Shown here piece after piece: positions 17,431 to 26,979 of a stretch of DNA of 64,000 nucleotides. A model generated the notes under the pieces. The model was not told the origin of the DNA. It worked only from the letters and a program-made list of their open reading frames with translations, and did not search any database. Both the position numbers and the translations under genes were made by a program. The stretch comes from Serpentinicella alkaliphila (GTDB lineage: Bacteria; Bacillota; Clostridia; Peptostreptococcales; Natronincolaceae), in assembly GCF_018141405.1 (NCBI RefSeq), contig NZ_CP058648.1, forward strand, positions 1,813,001-1,877,000, read 5' to 3'. The first letter of the stretch is position 1. The number at the start of each line of letters is the position of its first letter.

Positions 17431-18379
17431 CAATTTAGAATTTGAGAAACCAATTAGAGAACTAGAAAATAAAATAAATGAGCTTAAAGGGTTTGCAAAG
17501 GATAATAGCTTAGATTTAACTCATGAAATAGATATATTATCTAATAAGCTAGAAAATATGAAACGAGAAGTTTATGAAAATCTAAGCCCTTGGCAAAAAG
17601 TTAAGCTAGCTCGTCTACAAGAAAGACCAACTTCCCTTGATTATATTAAAAAGCTTATAACTGATTTTACTCAATTACATGGTGATAGATATTTTGGTAA
17701 TGATAGAGCCATAATAGCTGGTATTGGTATGTTTGAGGGTATTCCTGTAACTGTTATTGGGCAACAAAAAGGGAAAGATTTAGATGAAAACATTAGAAGA
17801 AACTTTGGAATGCCTCATCCAGAAGGTTATAGAAAAGCCCTAAGACTTATGGAACAGGCTGCAAAGTTCAATAGACCGATAATTACTTTCGTTGATACTC
17901 CAGGGGCGTATCCTGGTTTAGGCGCAGAGGAAAGAGGTCAAGGAGAGGCTATTGCCGTAAATCTTATGACGATGAGTAGATTAAAAACTCCTATTATTTC
18001 TGTTGTTATAGGTGAAGGTGGAAGTGGTGGTGCTTTAGCTTTAGGCGTGGCAGATAGAGTGTGTATGCTTGAAAATTCAATATACTCTGTAATATCACCA
18101 GAAGGCCTTTCAAGTATTCTATGGAAAGATTCAAATCTTGCACCAGTTGCAGCGGATATAATGAAACTTACAGCACAAGACCTAATGTCTTTAAAAGTTA
18201 TAGATACTATAATTAAGGAGCCTTTAGGTGGAGCCCATAAGGATTTAGATATAACTGCAAATAATATGAAGCAATACATTCTAGGTGAATTAAAAGAACT
18301 TAGAAAATTAACTCATAATGAGTTATTAGATAGAAGATACAAAAAACTTAGAAGTATAGGTGTATACGAACAAGTATAA
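17423..18379 (+). CDS. accA: Acetyl-CoA carboxyltransferase alpha subunit
   Basis: A 318-residue AccA of normal length. An N-terminal coiled helix region ([18 protein letters not shown]) is followed by the carboxyltransferase core with [34 protein letters not shown] and [13 protein letters not shown]. With AccD it moves CO2 from biotin to acetyl-CoA, giving malonyl-CoA for fatty-acid synthesis. The ATG overlaps the accD stop by 8 bases, which points to translational coupling. Confidence 0.96.
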   Translation: MNSNLEFEKPIRELENKINELKGFAKDNSLDLTHEIDILSNKLENMKREVYENLSPWQKVKLARLQERPTSLDYIKKLITDFTQLHGDRYFGNDRAIIAGIGMFEGIPVTVIGQQKGKDLDENIRRNFGMPHPEGYRKALRLMEQAAKFNRPIITFVDTPGAYPGLGAEERGQGEAIAVNLMTMSRLKTPIISVVIGEGGSGGALALGVADRVCMLENSIYSVISPEGLSSILWKDSNLAPVAADIMKLTAQDLMSLKVIDTIIKEPLGGAHKDLDITANNMKQYILGELKELRKLTHNELLDRRYKKLRSIGVYEQV

Positions 18380-18393
18380 AATTATGTCTAGAA

Positions 18394-18436
18394 GCCTTGG
18401 AAAATACAAAATAATGTATTTACAGGGCTTTTTTTT
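18394..18436 (+). terminator. Intrinsic terminator after accA
   Basis: Imperfect stem (GCCTTGGAAAATAC / GTATTTACAGGGC) followed by eight T. Confidence 0.75.
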
Positions 18437-18504
18437 ATTTTAAAGATAAATAATTGTCTCTAAGAGTTGATAAATTTTTGAAATGGGAATACAATATCAT
18501 TAAA

Positions 18505-18529
18505 CGATATATCGCGAAGCGATATATCG
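18505..18529. promoter_or_regulatory. Palindromic operator before padR
   Basis: Perfect inverted repeat with 11-base arms (CGATATATCGC / GCGATATATCG) and a 3-base GAA centre, 58 bases before the PadR gene. The CGATATATCG core is a typical PadR-type target, so autoregulation is likely. A TATAAT lies at 18543-18548. Confidence 0.65.
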
Positions 18530-18586
18530 GGAGCTGTACTAATATAATAGTTAAATATACTAATAAATAGAAGTGAGGTTTTAATC

Positions 18587-18931
18587 ATGTTTGGGAATAA
18601 ATCCGTGAAAAAGTATTTGCCATTAACAGAAGCTTGGTACTACATATTACTTTCCTTAGTCGAAACTCGTCATGGTTATGGAATTATGCAGTATGTGGAA
18701 CGTATTAGTAATGGACGGGTGAAAATTGGACCAGGGACATTATATGGAGCATTATCTAAAATGGAAAAGGAAGAGCTAATAGTTATGGTATTAGATGATG
18801 ATAAGAGAAAAAGCTATGAATTAAGCAAACAAGGGAAAAAAATACTTTATTATGAGATTGAAAGATTAAAAGAGCTTTTATTAAATGGTGAACTAATTTT
18901 TACAAGTATACAGGAGGATTTCAATGATTAA
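18587..18931 (+). CDS. PadR-family transcription regulator
   Basis: A 114-residue winged-helix regulator of the PadR family. LPLTEAWYYILLSLVETRHGYGIMQYVE opens the helix-turn-helix, and KIGPGTLYGALSKMEKEELI is the recognition helix and start of the wing. A C-terminal dimer helix follows. PadR proteins with this short form usually repress a neighbouring membrane or DUF2812 gene. The partner gene starts inside its last codons (ATG 18924), and a near-perfect palindromic operator lies upstream. Confidence 0.9.
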   Translation: MFGNKSVKKYLPLTEAWYYILLSLVETRHGYGIMQYVERISNGRVKIGPGTLYGALSKMEKEELIVMVLDDDKRKSYELSKQGKKILYYEIERLKELLLNGELIFTSIQEDFND

Positions 18932-19444
18932 TAAAAATTATAAATCAATTTGGAAAGTTTTCTTTGTGTGTGGCAGGATGATTTAGAGGAGAAGTGGCTT
19001 AGAAACATGTCACTATCAGGATGGCATCTGGTTGGAATAAGTTCACTAATTAAATATCATTTTGTAAAGGGAGATCCTGAGAATTATAATTATAAACTTG
19101 ATTTTGTATATGTGTCTGACACAGAAGATTATATCGACATATTTGAAAACGCAGGATGGGAGTATATAGATAAAATGTTTATTTGGCGTTATTTTAGAAA
19201 ACATGCTAAAGCTTCTGAAACTGAAGAGATATATACGGATAATCAATCAAAAATAGATAGAAATAAATCTATTATAAAGATGTTATATGGAGCCTTACTA
19301 ATAAATATAGTGCCTTCATCTGTGTTTATATTTAATTACTTATTTAAGCATGATGGAATACAAAATGTAACAATATTAAATGTTCTAGCAAGCATTGTAC
19401 TCGGGTATGCTATATATAAAATCAAAAACAAAATGAAATACTAA
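18924..19444 (+). pseudogene. DUF2812 membrane protein, frameshifted by a TG insertion
   Basis: The natural start is ATG 18924: AGGAGG sits 6 bases upstream and the frame begins MINKNYKSIWKVFFV. A DUF2812 protein would continue directly with WQDDLEEKWLRNMSLSGWHL, but that continuation is two bases out of frame. The DNA reads TTTGTGTGTGG where one fewer TG would restore the frame. The shifted frame stops at 18984-18986. The rest (from about 18971 to 19444) is an intact DUF2812 domain followed by two C-terminal membrane helices. DUF2812 genes commonly follow PadR genes. It is either inactivated or switched by slippage in the TG repeat. Confidence 0.8.
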
Positions 19445-19460
19445 AACAAAATGAAATACT
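19425..19460 (+). repeat. 18-bp tandem duplication at the DUF2812 stop codon
   Basis: AAAACAAAATGAAATACT occurs twice back to back (19425-19442, 19443-19460). The repeat spans the end of the gene, and a partial third copy (AAAACAA) follows. Confidence 0.85.
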
Positions 19461-19477
19461 AAAACAATAATAACTAT

Positions 19478-19526
19478 GCTCCTTATTTAAACAGATGTTA
19501 GATTACTGTTAATAAAGAGCATTTTT
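19478..19526 (+). terminator. Intrinsic terminator after padR-DUF2812
   Basis: GCTC...TTATTTAAACAG pairs imperfectly with CTGTTAATAA...GAGC and is followed by ATTTTTT. Confidence 0.65.
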
Positions 19527-19671
19527 TAATTATTAAAGTTAATAAATCCTTTAGATAAGCAATGATTAGAGTAAGTGTCTAATAGTGTCATTTTAAATTG
19601 CCTACATTACATAATATGACAACTTTCTGAGAAAGATATATAGTAAATAAAAAAATTCAAGAGGTGGATTT

Positions 19672-21036
19672 ATGTACAAGAAAAGTATACTCATCTTAAT
19701 ATTTATAATTACATTAACTACATACGGATGTGCAAATAGACGGGAAATGCCACGAGAGCAGTCTCCAGGACAACGGGTTGAACAACAAAGGGAAGATCGT
19801 TTGGCTAAATCAGATCAAGAAGCAGTTGAGGAAAATATTAATGGGTATAATCTTCAAGACGATTTAAAGATAACAAGAGAAGAAGGATCTGAAATATCTT
19901 ATATCAATCAAGAACAGAAGGATGAGCTTATTAATGGCCTAGGACCAAAGGAGAATAACACAATATTAGAGGAGTTTAGGTCATCTCTACCTGTGGGAAT
20001 AAATAATGCAATAGATTACTTTAAATATAATATTTCTTTTGACTACTTTCTAATTACTGCGGAGGAAGGTTCCACAATTAGAGAAACACCTACTGATGAA
20101 TCAGCTGCAGTAACAGCAAAGGAGAGTTTAGAAAAAGTTTCCCTACTACACAGGGTAGAAGGAGAAGAATTAGAAGGTTCAAATATATGGTATAGAGTAG
20201 CCTTTGAAAATCAAGGGAGTGTTAATGAGGGATATATACACTCTTCAATGGGAACCCCTAGAAATTTTAGATTTGATAGTATGAAGCAAGCAATAGATGA
20301 ATTAAATGAACAACTAGGTCAAGGTCCATTGCATTTTATTAGTAACTATAAAAATGAAAACGGTACTCCACCTCAACGAGGTGATGCAGCAATAGATGAA
20401 TTTGGTTACAGAGTTTATCACAGTGCCCCCGCATATGATGAAGCTAACACTGAAAGTAACTATAGGTATATACCTGATGGAATGCTAGTTAGAATTCTTG
20501 ATGAAACAGGTGATTTTTACCATATAGATGCGCCTACTTTTGGAAGGGGTTATTATGTTCCAAAACAGTATATAGATCCTAATGTGACTTTAAGAGAACT
20601 GACTCATGTGGTAGTAATCGATAGAAGTCAGCAAAATCAAGGAGCCTTTGAAGTTGAGGATAATGGTTTAAATCTAGTGTCATACACATTTTCAACAACA
20701 GGTATACCAGGGGAATTTTCCTATGAGACAACGCTAGGAAGCTATAAAGCAATTCAAAAAAGAGATCGATTTGAGTATTTAAAAAGTGGAACTCAGGAAA
20801 TTGCAGGATATGCACCCTTTGCAATCAGATTTACTGGTGGGGCATATATTCATGGTGTACCAGTTGCTTACGAAGAAGTAGAAGGAGAGATGGTAGACCC
20901 AGGCTTTATTGAGTATCTGCATACGATAGGTACATTTCCCAGATCTAATATGTGTGTCAGAAATTTTACTAGCCATGCAGAGTTTTTATACAATTGGATG
21001 AATGTGAGAAATGGAGCAGTAATAGTGATAGAATAA
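19672..21036 (+). CDS. L,D-transpeptidase lipoprotein with SH3-like domains
   Basis: A 454-residue secreted lipoprotein. A hydrophobic signal ends in the lipobox TYGC (Cys about residue 20). A charged linker follows, then two SH3-like regions (about 115-195 with GSTIRETPTDESA; about 240-300 with RVYHSAPAYDE). The C-terminal 150 residues form a YkuD catalytic domain with GGAYIHGVP and the nucleophile C428 in SNMCVRN. Such enzymes make 3-3 crosslinks or attach proteins to peptidoglycan outside the membrane. The usual SHGC is SNMC here. It is a single gene with an AGGTGG Shine-Dalgarno and a terminator after it. Confidence 0.85.
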   Translation: MYKKSILILIFIITLTTYGCANRREMPREQSPGQRVEQQREDRLAKSDQEAVEENINGYNLQDDLKITREEGSEISYINQEQKDELINGLGPKENNTILEEFRSSLPVGINNAIDYFKYNISFDYFLITAEEGSTIRETPTDESAAVTAKESLEKVSLLHRVEGEELEGSNIWYRVAFENQGSVNEGYIHSSMGTPRNFRFDSMKQAIDELNEQLGQGPLHFISNYKNENGTPPQRGDAAIDEFGYRVYHSAPAYDEANTESNYRYIPDGMLVRILDETGDFYHIDAPTFGRGYYVPKQYIDPNVTLRELTHVVVIDRSQQNQGAFEVEDNGLNLVSYTFSTTGIPGEFSYETTLGSYKAIQKRDRFEYLKSGTQEIAGYAPFAIRFTGGAYIHGVPVAYEEVEGEMVDPGFIEYLHTIGTFPRSNMCVRNFTSHAEFLYNWMNVRNGAVIVIE

Positions 21037-21066
21037 GTTAAGATTAGTATATAAAAGATTATGAGG

Positions 21067-21096
21067 AAGAAGTAGTTCTCTCTACTTCTTTTTTCA
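21067..21096 (+). terminator. Intrinsic terminator after L,D-transpeptidase
   Basis: AAGAAGTAG / CTACTTCTT perfect stem with a 6-base loop, then TTTT. Confidence 0.85.
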
Positions 21097-21125
21097 TTGA
21101 CAAATAATACATTATTCATTATATT
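21097..21125 (+). promoter_or_regulatory. Sigma-A promoter of TSCPD gene
   Basis: TTGACA (21097-21102), a 17-base spacer and TATATT (21120-21125), 43 bases before the gene start. Confidence 0.75.
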
Positions 21126-21168
21126 TTAATGGTTGAGTTTTTTAAGAAGGATAGGTAGGTGATAAAAT

Positions 21169-21423
21169 ATGTTTTCGTTTTTCACTACTGGAGTATGTGC
21201 AAAACAAATAATTTTTTCAATTGAAGACGGAATAATTGATAAGGTATCCTTTAATGGCGGATGCTCTGGAAATCTTATAGGAGTTAGTCGTTTAGTAGAG
21301 GGAATGAAAGTGGAAGAAGCAATTAATAAGCTACAGGGTATCAAATGTGGTAGTCGTAATACTTCTTGTCCAGATCAATTAGCTACTGCTTTACAAATAA
21401 GCTTAAAAAAGCAAGCGGGATAG
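21169..21423 (+). CDS. Small TSCPD-domain protein
   Basis: An 84-residue protein with the TSCPD signature near the end (CGSRNTSCPDQLATAL) and further cysteines in GVCAKQ and FNGGCSGN. The domain also forms the C-terminus of B12-dependent ribonucleotide reductase; stand-alone forms are widespread in clostridia and have no proven role. The conserved cysteines suggest metal binding. It has its own promoter and a terminator shared with the convergent hydrolase gene. Confidence 0.85.
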   Translation: MFSFFTTGVCAKQIIFSIEDGIIDKVSFNGGCSGNLIGVSRLVEGMKVEEAINKLQGIKCGSRNTSCPDQLATALQISLKKQAG

Positions 21424-21429
21424 GTTTGG

Positions 21430-21464
21430 AAACTCCTTTCAATAATCATTAAAGAAAGGAGTTT
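21430..21464. terminator. Bidirectional terminator between convergent genes
   Basis: AAACTCCTTTC / GAAAGGAGTTT perfect 11-bp stem with a 13-base loop. It serves the TSCPD gene and, on the other strand, touches the end of the hydrolase gene. Confidence 0.75.
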
Positions 21465-22242
21465 ATACTTTTAAAGAATCAATGAATTCCAGAGTGAATT
21501 GATTTACTGCATTAGGATTATCTAGATTAGTACAATGATGCGCATTTAGAATAATCCTTAATTCCGTATTAGAGATTTTTGTATATAATAGGGGCTGCTG
21601 AAAATTAGTTATTATATCATGGTCACCTATTAATAAAAGGGTTGGACATTTTACTTTATGTAGCTCATCCTTACTTTCCATGCGAGTAACCGCAGACCAA
21701 ATTCTATGCCAATTTTCTTTAGGCATTTTAGAAAAAGTATTATATACATATGCAAAGGTAGAAGGATTTTGTTTCGATAACATTTTAGCTAGTATAAAAG
21801 CATTTGTTTTCATAGGTAGAAATTTGCTAGATAAACTATTAATCTGTATAAATAACTTTTGGTTTAAACTAATGGAGTTACTACATGGAGTACCTATTAG
21901 AATAAGCCCTTTAACTCTATAGGGTATTTCAATAGCAGTCCTTAGTGATATATGTCCACCCATTGATAGACCACATAATATGGCTTTTTTTATACTAAGG
22001 TGATTCATAAGGGCTATTAAATCTAATATGAAATCATCAGGGTTTATTGGACCCTTAGGCAATGAAGATTGGCCATGACCACGAACATCCCAGGATACAA
22101 CCTTGTAATCCTTCTTAAAGAAGTTTACCTGCTTAACCCATTGTTTATGGTCCCAGGATGCCCCATGAGTAAATATTATTGGATGACCTTCTCCAGTAAC
22201 CTCATAAAATAGCATTGTATCATTTCTATAAAATATTGGCAT
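21463..22242 (-). CDS. Alpha/beta-hydrolase
   Basis: A 259-residue cytoplasmic hydrolase. The oxyanion loop is HGASWDHKQW, the nucleophile elbow is GLSMGG (Ser about 95), the acid is in LIGDHDIIT and the histidine in NAHHCTN. This is the full catalytic triad of an esterase, lipase or C-C hydrolase, but the substrate is not readable. It is monocistronic, faces the TSCPD gene, and has CGGGGGA as a Shine-Dalgarno on the minus strand. Confidence 0.88.
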   Translation of the reverse strand: MPIFYRNDTMLFYEVTGEGHPIIFTHGASWDHKQWVKQVNFFKKDYKVVSWDVRGHGQSSLPKGPINPDDFILDLIALMNHLSIKKAILCGLSMGGHISLRTAIEIPYRVKGLILIGTPCSNSISLNQKLFIQINSLSSKFLPMKTNAFILAKMLSKQNPSTFAYVYNTFSKMPKENWHRIWSAVTRMESKDELHKVKCPTLLLIGDHDIITNFQQPLLYTKISNTELRIILNAHHCTNLDNPNAVNQFTLEFIDSLKV

Positions 22243-22426
22243 AATATCCCCCGAAAGTTGTTTATTTGCTGTTAAGAATCTATAAATATATTATTAATAG
22301 ATCAATAGGGTAATATTTAAGTGAATACTGGAAAATATAACAAATAGCGGTGTAATACAATTTTAATGAGTAAAAAGATATATAAAATATATAAAAATAA
22401 TTATAAAGATTTTGGGAGGGAAGTAT

Positions 22427-22816
22427 ATGATAAAAGCCTACTTAGTTGGAATAGGAACACCTTATGAAAATGAGGATATAACCGTTCGTTATCGTGTATT
22501 AAAAGATGAAAGTATAATACTTGAAAAAGACCTTTTAATGGATTATAGTAAGCCTTTAATTGTGAGCCATACTGCATTATTAACTCTAATGAGGGATTTG
22601 GAGAAATTAGATGAGAATGATATATTAATCATCATAAATGATGCTGCTCTATTTGAGCAGATTAGAGGTACGTCAACAACTAAAAATAGAGATGTATTAA
22701 AGATGGCGAGAATAGTCAAAGAGACACTAAATAGAACGAAAAAGACAATAAAGTTTAAGGATGTAAGTGGTAACCAAGCGGATTTTATAGAATGGAATGA
22801 GAAATTAAAATTTTAA
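22427..22816 (+). CDS. Hypothetical protein, possible RNase H-like fold
   Basis: A 129-residue soluble protein I do not recognise. It starts MIKAYLVGIGTPYENED and has alternating strands with charged loops; HTALLTLMRDLEKLDENDILIIIND is a helix-strand unit. The order of elements hints at an RNase H-like or Rossmannoid fold, but catalytic acids are not obvious. ATG 22427 follows GGGAGGG; a TTG 15 bases upstream would include that site. It is 22 bases before the next small gene, so the two are probably cotranscribed. Confidence 0.6.
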   Translation: MIKAYLVGIGTPYENEDITVRYRVLKDESIILEKDLLMDYSKPLIVSHTALLTLMRDLEKLDENDILIIINDAALFEQIRGTSTTKNRDVLKMARIVKETLNRTKKTIKFKDVSGNQADFIEWNEKLKF

Positions 22817-22838
22817 CTAAAGGGTTAGGGGTATAATA

Positions 22839-23246
22839 ATGAAAAAAATGAGTAGTGAAGAACTCGAAAAATGTCTTAAATATGCAGATATAACTAATAT
22901 AACAGCAACTGATTATGGGACTTTTATAAGGGCAATGGTTTATACCATTCAAAAAAACCTACCTATTGAGATTGTTGATAATTCAAATAATATTATTAAA
23001 GCTCAAATAAAATCGTTTTCTTTGACATATATTGAGGGTGATGAGGGTAGAAATGATATATTAGATGTTGAATACTATAAATCAGATGAAGAGATTTTAC
23101 ATACACTTGAATTTGATAAGATTGGTACAGGTAATGTGGTCAAGGATAGAAAAAGTGGCACTAGGACTTTTTATAGATATTATATAAATATGGATAATAA
23201 ACAAAGCTTTAGATTTACATTTAATAGAAGGATTTCAAAGGCGTAA
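22839..23246 (+). CDS. Hypothetical protein
   Basis: A 135-residue soluble protein of unknown family. It is rich in charged residues, has no membrane segment, and ends in a basic strand-rich segment (FYRYYINMDNKQSFRFTFNRR). It follows the preceding small gene closely with a weak GGGGTATA Shine-Dalgarno. No function can be proposed. Confidence 0.55.
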   Translation: MKKMSSEELEKCLKYADITNITATDYGTFIRAMVYTIQKNLPIEIVDNSNNIIKAQIKSFSLTYIEGDEGRNDILDVEYYKSDEEILHTLEFDKIGTGNVVKDRKSGTRTFYRYYINMDNKQSFRFTFNRRISKA

Positions 23247-23375
23247 ACGCTTAAATAAGAGTCTTTGATGGTCAGATGGTCATAGGGGACTAAAATGAAG
23301 GAAACTATGCTAAAAAGGTATTTATAAAAGGTTTAAGGACTAGGATATTTCAATTTCATGATAGATAAAACAAAT

Positions 23376-23397
23376 AAAACACCCCGCAGGGTGTTTT
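23376..23397. terminator. Bidirectional terminator before acyl-CoA dehydrogenase
   Basis: AAAACACCC / GGGTGTTTT perfect 9-bp stem with a CGCA loop, A-rich on one side and T-rich on the other. It serves both convergent genes. Confidence 0.85.
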
Positions 23398-23426
23398 ATC
23401 TATATAAAGAATTGTTAATTAATTAA

Positions 23427-24566
23427 TTAACGAAGAATTGATCCAGCAACAATCATACGCATTGCTTGGTTAGTTCCTTCGTAGATTTGACAGATCTTAG
23501 CATCACGCATGAATCTCTCTGCAGAGTACTCACGAGTGTATCCGTATCCACCGTGGATTTGAACTGCATTTGTAGTTACCCACATAGCTACGTCAGAAGC
23601 GAAACATTTTGCAATAGCAGCTTCTTCTGAGTAAGGTTTACCACTTTCTTTAGTCCAAGCAGCTTTCATAACTAAATGTCTAGCAGCTTCAATTCTCATT
23701 TTCATATCAGCTAAAGTAAAGTTTACCCATTGTTGAGCAGAGATTGGTTTACCAAATTGTTTACGCTCTTTTGAATATTGAAGTGCTAGGTTGTACGCAC
23801 CTTCTGCGATACCTAATGATTGAGCAGCAACCCCAATACGTCCACCGTCAAGAGTAGTCATTGCAATTTTAAATCCATCTCCTTCTTTACCAAGAAGATT
23901 TTCTTTTGGTACACGGCAGTTTTCAAAGCTTAATTCTCTTTGAACAGATGCACGGATACCCATTTTAACTTCTGGTTTACCAAAAGTAAATCCTGGAGTA
24001 CCTTTTTCTACGATGAAAGCACTCATTCCTTTTGGTCCTTTAGATTTATCAGTTAAACCAAATACTACATAGATTTCTGAATCACCAGCATTTGTGATAA
24101 AGATTTTAGTACCATTAAGTACATAGTGATCTCCATCAAGAACAGCTGTAGTTTGAGCTCCACTTACGTCAGTTCCTGCATTTGGCTCAGTTAAACCAAA
24201 AGAACCCATAGATTGTCCAGTAGTTAATCTTGGTAAGTATTTTGCTTTTTGCTCTGCATTACCATACTTAAATATTGGCCATGTAGCAAGAGAAGTATGT
24301 ACTGATACACCAATTGCAGTTGAAGGATCAACTTTAGCTAGTTCTGCTACTGATAATGCATAAGCAACATCTCCAGCTCCAGCTCCACCGTACTCTTTAG
24401 GATATGGAACTCCCATAAGTCCAACTTGACCTAGTTTTGCCATTATGTCTAAATCAAAAATTTCATGCTCGTCTCTTTCTGCGATACTTGGTGCAAGTTC
24501 TTTCTCAGCGAATTCTGCAACCATTTTAACAGTCATTTCTTGGGTTTTAGATAAATTAAAATCCAT
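23427..24566 (-). CDS. Short-chain acyl-CoA dehydrogenase (butyryl-CoA dehydrogenase-like)
   Basis: A 379-residue FAD enzyme, the usual length for Bcd-type dehydrogenases. Motifs are FGLTEPNAGTD, the FAD-binding IFITNAGDS, GGRIGVAAQSLGIAEGA, QIHGGYGYTREY, and the catalytic base E363 in IYEGTNQ. It reduces a short enoyl-CoA or oxidises the acyl-CoA, normally with electron-transfer flavoprotein; no etfAB is adjacent. It could reduce acryloyl-CoA or crotonyl-CoA made by other genes here, which is inference. The AGGAGGC Shine-Dalgarno is strong, and palindromes upstream suggest control. Confidence 0.93.
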   Translation of the reverse strand: MDFNLSKTQEMTVKMVAEFAEKELAPSIAERDEHEIFDLDIMAKLGQVGLMGVPYPKEYGGAGAGDVAYALSVAELAKVDPSTAIGVSVHTSLATWPIFKYGNAEQKAKYLPRLTTGQSMGSFGLTEPNAGTDVSGAQTTAVLDGDHYVLNGTKIFITNAGDSEIYVVFGLTDKSKGPKGMSAFIVEKGTPGFTFGKPEVKMGIRASVQRELSFENCRVPKENLLGKEGDGFKIAMTTLDGGRIGVAAQSLGIAEGAYNLALQYSKERKQFGKPISAQQWVNFTLADMKMRIEAARHLVMKAAWTKESGKPYSEEAAIAKCFASDVAMWVTTNAVQIHGGYGYTREYSAERFMRDAKICQIYEGTNQAMRMIVAGSILR

Positions 24567-24715
24567 AGATATAGCCTCCTTAGATTTAGTTTATTTATAT
24601 ATATGAGGGATGTTTGCTTTTGTATCCAGTTCAAAAATCCCTTAATATATTTTAGTAATATCTCTTTAAAAGAGAATATTTTTTTACACATACTTATAAG
24701 ATAAAACTCAGAAAT

Positions 24716-24802
24716 ATGGTTTTATATAAAACCATTTTAAACCATTAGTAGTTTTTTTGTCAATTTATTTTTTAAAAAAATTAAACCATTTCAATTGGTT
24801 TA
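24716..24802. promoter_or_regulatory. Paired palindromic operators upstream of acyl-CoA dehydrogenase
   Basis: A perfect 20-bp palindrome ATGGTTTTATATAAAACCAT (24716-24735) is followed 46 bases later by TAAACCA / TGGTTTA arms around a 7-base centre (24782-24802). A single TAAACCATTA lies between. All share the half-site AAACCAT, a pattern expected for a TetR- or GntR-type fatty-acyl regulator. A further perfect palindrome TCTCTTTAAAAGAGA is at 24661-24675. The rest of the 440-base region to the next gene shows nothing else. Confidence 0.6.
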
Positions 24803-25005
24803 TTTAATCATTTTTCCCGTAAATATACAGAAGTGTATATTTACAATAGCTTTACAACTATATGGTTTTTCTAAATTTTTCTCCCCTATATAATCATAAC
24901 ATAAGTATAGATTTTTAAAAAGTATTTATTAACAGAACTAAGCTTAAAGAATATTATAGTATAAATATAATTATTGAGGGTGGTTCTAGGTTTTTTTTTA
25001 GTACT

Positions 25006-26012
25006 ATGATTAATAGCAAACAATTAGATACTCAAAATCTGCTTATTTTTTTACTATATATATTAATTCCAATAGTAATTTTATATATCCATATTTCTAT
25101 TAAAAAAAATCTGCCAAATTTATACCTTATTGTTTATCAGTGGTTTTCCTATATAACAGTTTTATTAAAAAATAAGCTCAGTAGGTTTAAAATAAAAAAT
25201 AAACAAAAAGATGATTTAATTGTTGAAATAATGGAAAGTACGGGTTATTCATATGAAATTGACCAAGACATTTTTTATTCAAATCTATATGCCTGGCAAA
25301 GGAATATGGGATATTGTAGACTATACGACAAAGCAGCAGCACCATTAAGTATGACTATTGATTGTGAACCCATTTATTTTAAATATGCAATAAAAAGTGG
25401 CTTATAGAGTTTTGGAAAGGTCAGTATGGTATGACTACAGGTGGAGAAGTTGGAGTTTATAATACAAAGGGTCCTGGTTTGAATATTCCTGGTATATTTG
25501 ATGGTACATTTTATTACTGTGTTGATGACGATGACCTACGATCGATGTCAATTACATTAAAAAAATTAGGAAAGACATTATTTAAAAGAACAAGGCCTCA
25601 TTGGTGGTTAACAGGATTTAAGCTAGGAGAGTTTTCTGAGCCTTCGGAGCTCACTATGAATATTTTTATTACATTAAAGAATGAAATAATGCGCAATGCA
25701 TTTATAGGTGGTTTAATTGAGGCTGGGTATTCTAAGGATGAGCTTATTATCAGTGGCAATTCTGTTGGGGTATTATTCGATAAACCTCGTAATCGACAGC
25801 CTATTACAAGAACTGAGCTCACAGATGGTATTACTCAACGAAAAAATAAATTACGATGTGATAAATTTAATCTTTTAACTAAGGATTATGATAATTCATG
25901 GGATAAAATAAATGCTATTCAAGAAAGTGCACCTGAAATGTTAATGGATGTTCTAAATATTGGTAAAACTAAGAAGTATTTAAGATGTTCAATACAATTC
26001 AAAAATATCTAA
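25006..26012 (+). pseudogene. DUF4474 protein, frameshifted
   Basis: The first part (25006 to about 25390) has an N-terminal membrane helix and starts a DUF4474 domain (YSYEIDQDIFYSNLYAWQRN, then CEPIYFKYA). The frame is lost near 25392 and the domain continues in another frame from about 25400: WLIEFWKGQYGMTTGGEVGVYN, then HWWLTGFKLGEFSEPSELTM. One lost A in an A-rich stretch (GCAATAAAAAG) explains the break. DUF4474 proteins are common, membrane-anchored and of unknown function in clostridia. No strong Shine-Dalgarno is seen. Confidence 0.8.
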
Positions 26013-26019
26013 AATAATA

Positions 26020-26918
26020 ATGGGAAATTTGGAGGTTGATAAGAATAAATTAGAAAGATTATCTAGGGTTTTTCATTCATCCGAAGAAATTCTATTTGAT
26101 GATTCATCACGTTTTATTTTAATGAGTGATTGTCATAGAGGTACTGGGGATTGGGCTGATACCTTTGCTAAAAATCAAAATATTTTCTTTGTTGCACTTA
26201 ACCATTATTACAAAGAAAACTATATTTATATAGAGCTAGGGGATGGGGATGAGCTGTGGCAAAATAGTAAAATGTGCGATATTATGAGGGAACATTTCGA
26301 TTCATTTTGGCTAATGAAAGACTTCATTTACTATACGGTAATCATGATATTGCAAAAAGAGATAAATCGTTTTTAGAAAAAAATTACTACCATTATTTTA
26401 GTGAACGTGAAGGCAGAAATATATCTATGTTCGAAAATATAAAGGTTCATGAGGGCTTGGTTCTCAGGCATAGGAATAGTAATTACAGAATTTTTCTAGT
26501 GCATGGCCATCAAGTTGACTTTATAAACTATGAATTATGGAGATTAACTAGATTTATTGTTAAATATCTATGGCGCCCTTTAGAGGCCTTTGGAATAAAT
26601 GATCCTACTAGAACAGCGAAGAACTATAAAAAGAAAGAGGCTGTTGCAATAAAGCTTAATGTCTGGGTTGCAAAAGAAAAACATATGCTTATTGGTGGAC
26701 ATAATCATAGGCCAAGATTTCCAGAAGTTGGAGAGCCACCATGTTTTAACGATGGCAGTTGTGTACATCCAAGGGGAATAACAGGAATACAAATAGCACA
26801 AGGAAAAATATCCTTAGTAAAATGGAGTACTAAAGCTAAAGACAATGGTATTTTATATATAGATAAGGATATATTAGCAGGACCAAGATACTTAAAAGAC
26901 TATTTGGAAATCAACTAA
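26020..26918 (+). pseudogene. Metallophosphoesterase, frameshifted
   Basis: A calcineurin-like phosphoesterase broken by one missing base near 26319. The first frame has SDCHRG (metal ligands Asp and His) and GDGDELWQ. The second continues with LLYGNHDIAKRD, VHGHQVD and GGHNHRPRF, completing the GD-GNH-GH-GHxH metal site. ATGAAAGACTTCAT needs one more A to read through (MKELHLLYGNHD). Without the lesion the protein would have about 298 residues. It lies 7 bases after the DUF4474 gene, which is also broken, so the pair was probably an operon. Confidence 0.82.
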
Positions 26919-26928
26919 AGGCATATAT

Positions 26929-26958
26929 AAGGGAATTGGATTTAGCTTCAATTCCTTT
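26929..26958 (+). terminator. Terminator-like hairpin after metallophosphoesterase
   Basis: AAGGGAATTG / CAATTCCTTT stem (one mismatch) with an 8-base loop, followed by AACTTTTTG. Confidence 0.6.
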
Positions 26959-26979
26959 AACTTTTTGCGGATATATAAC

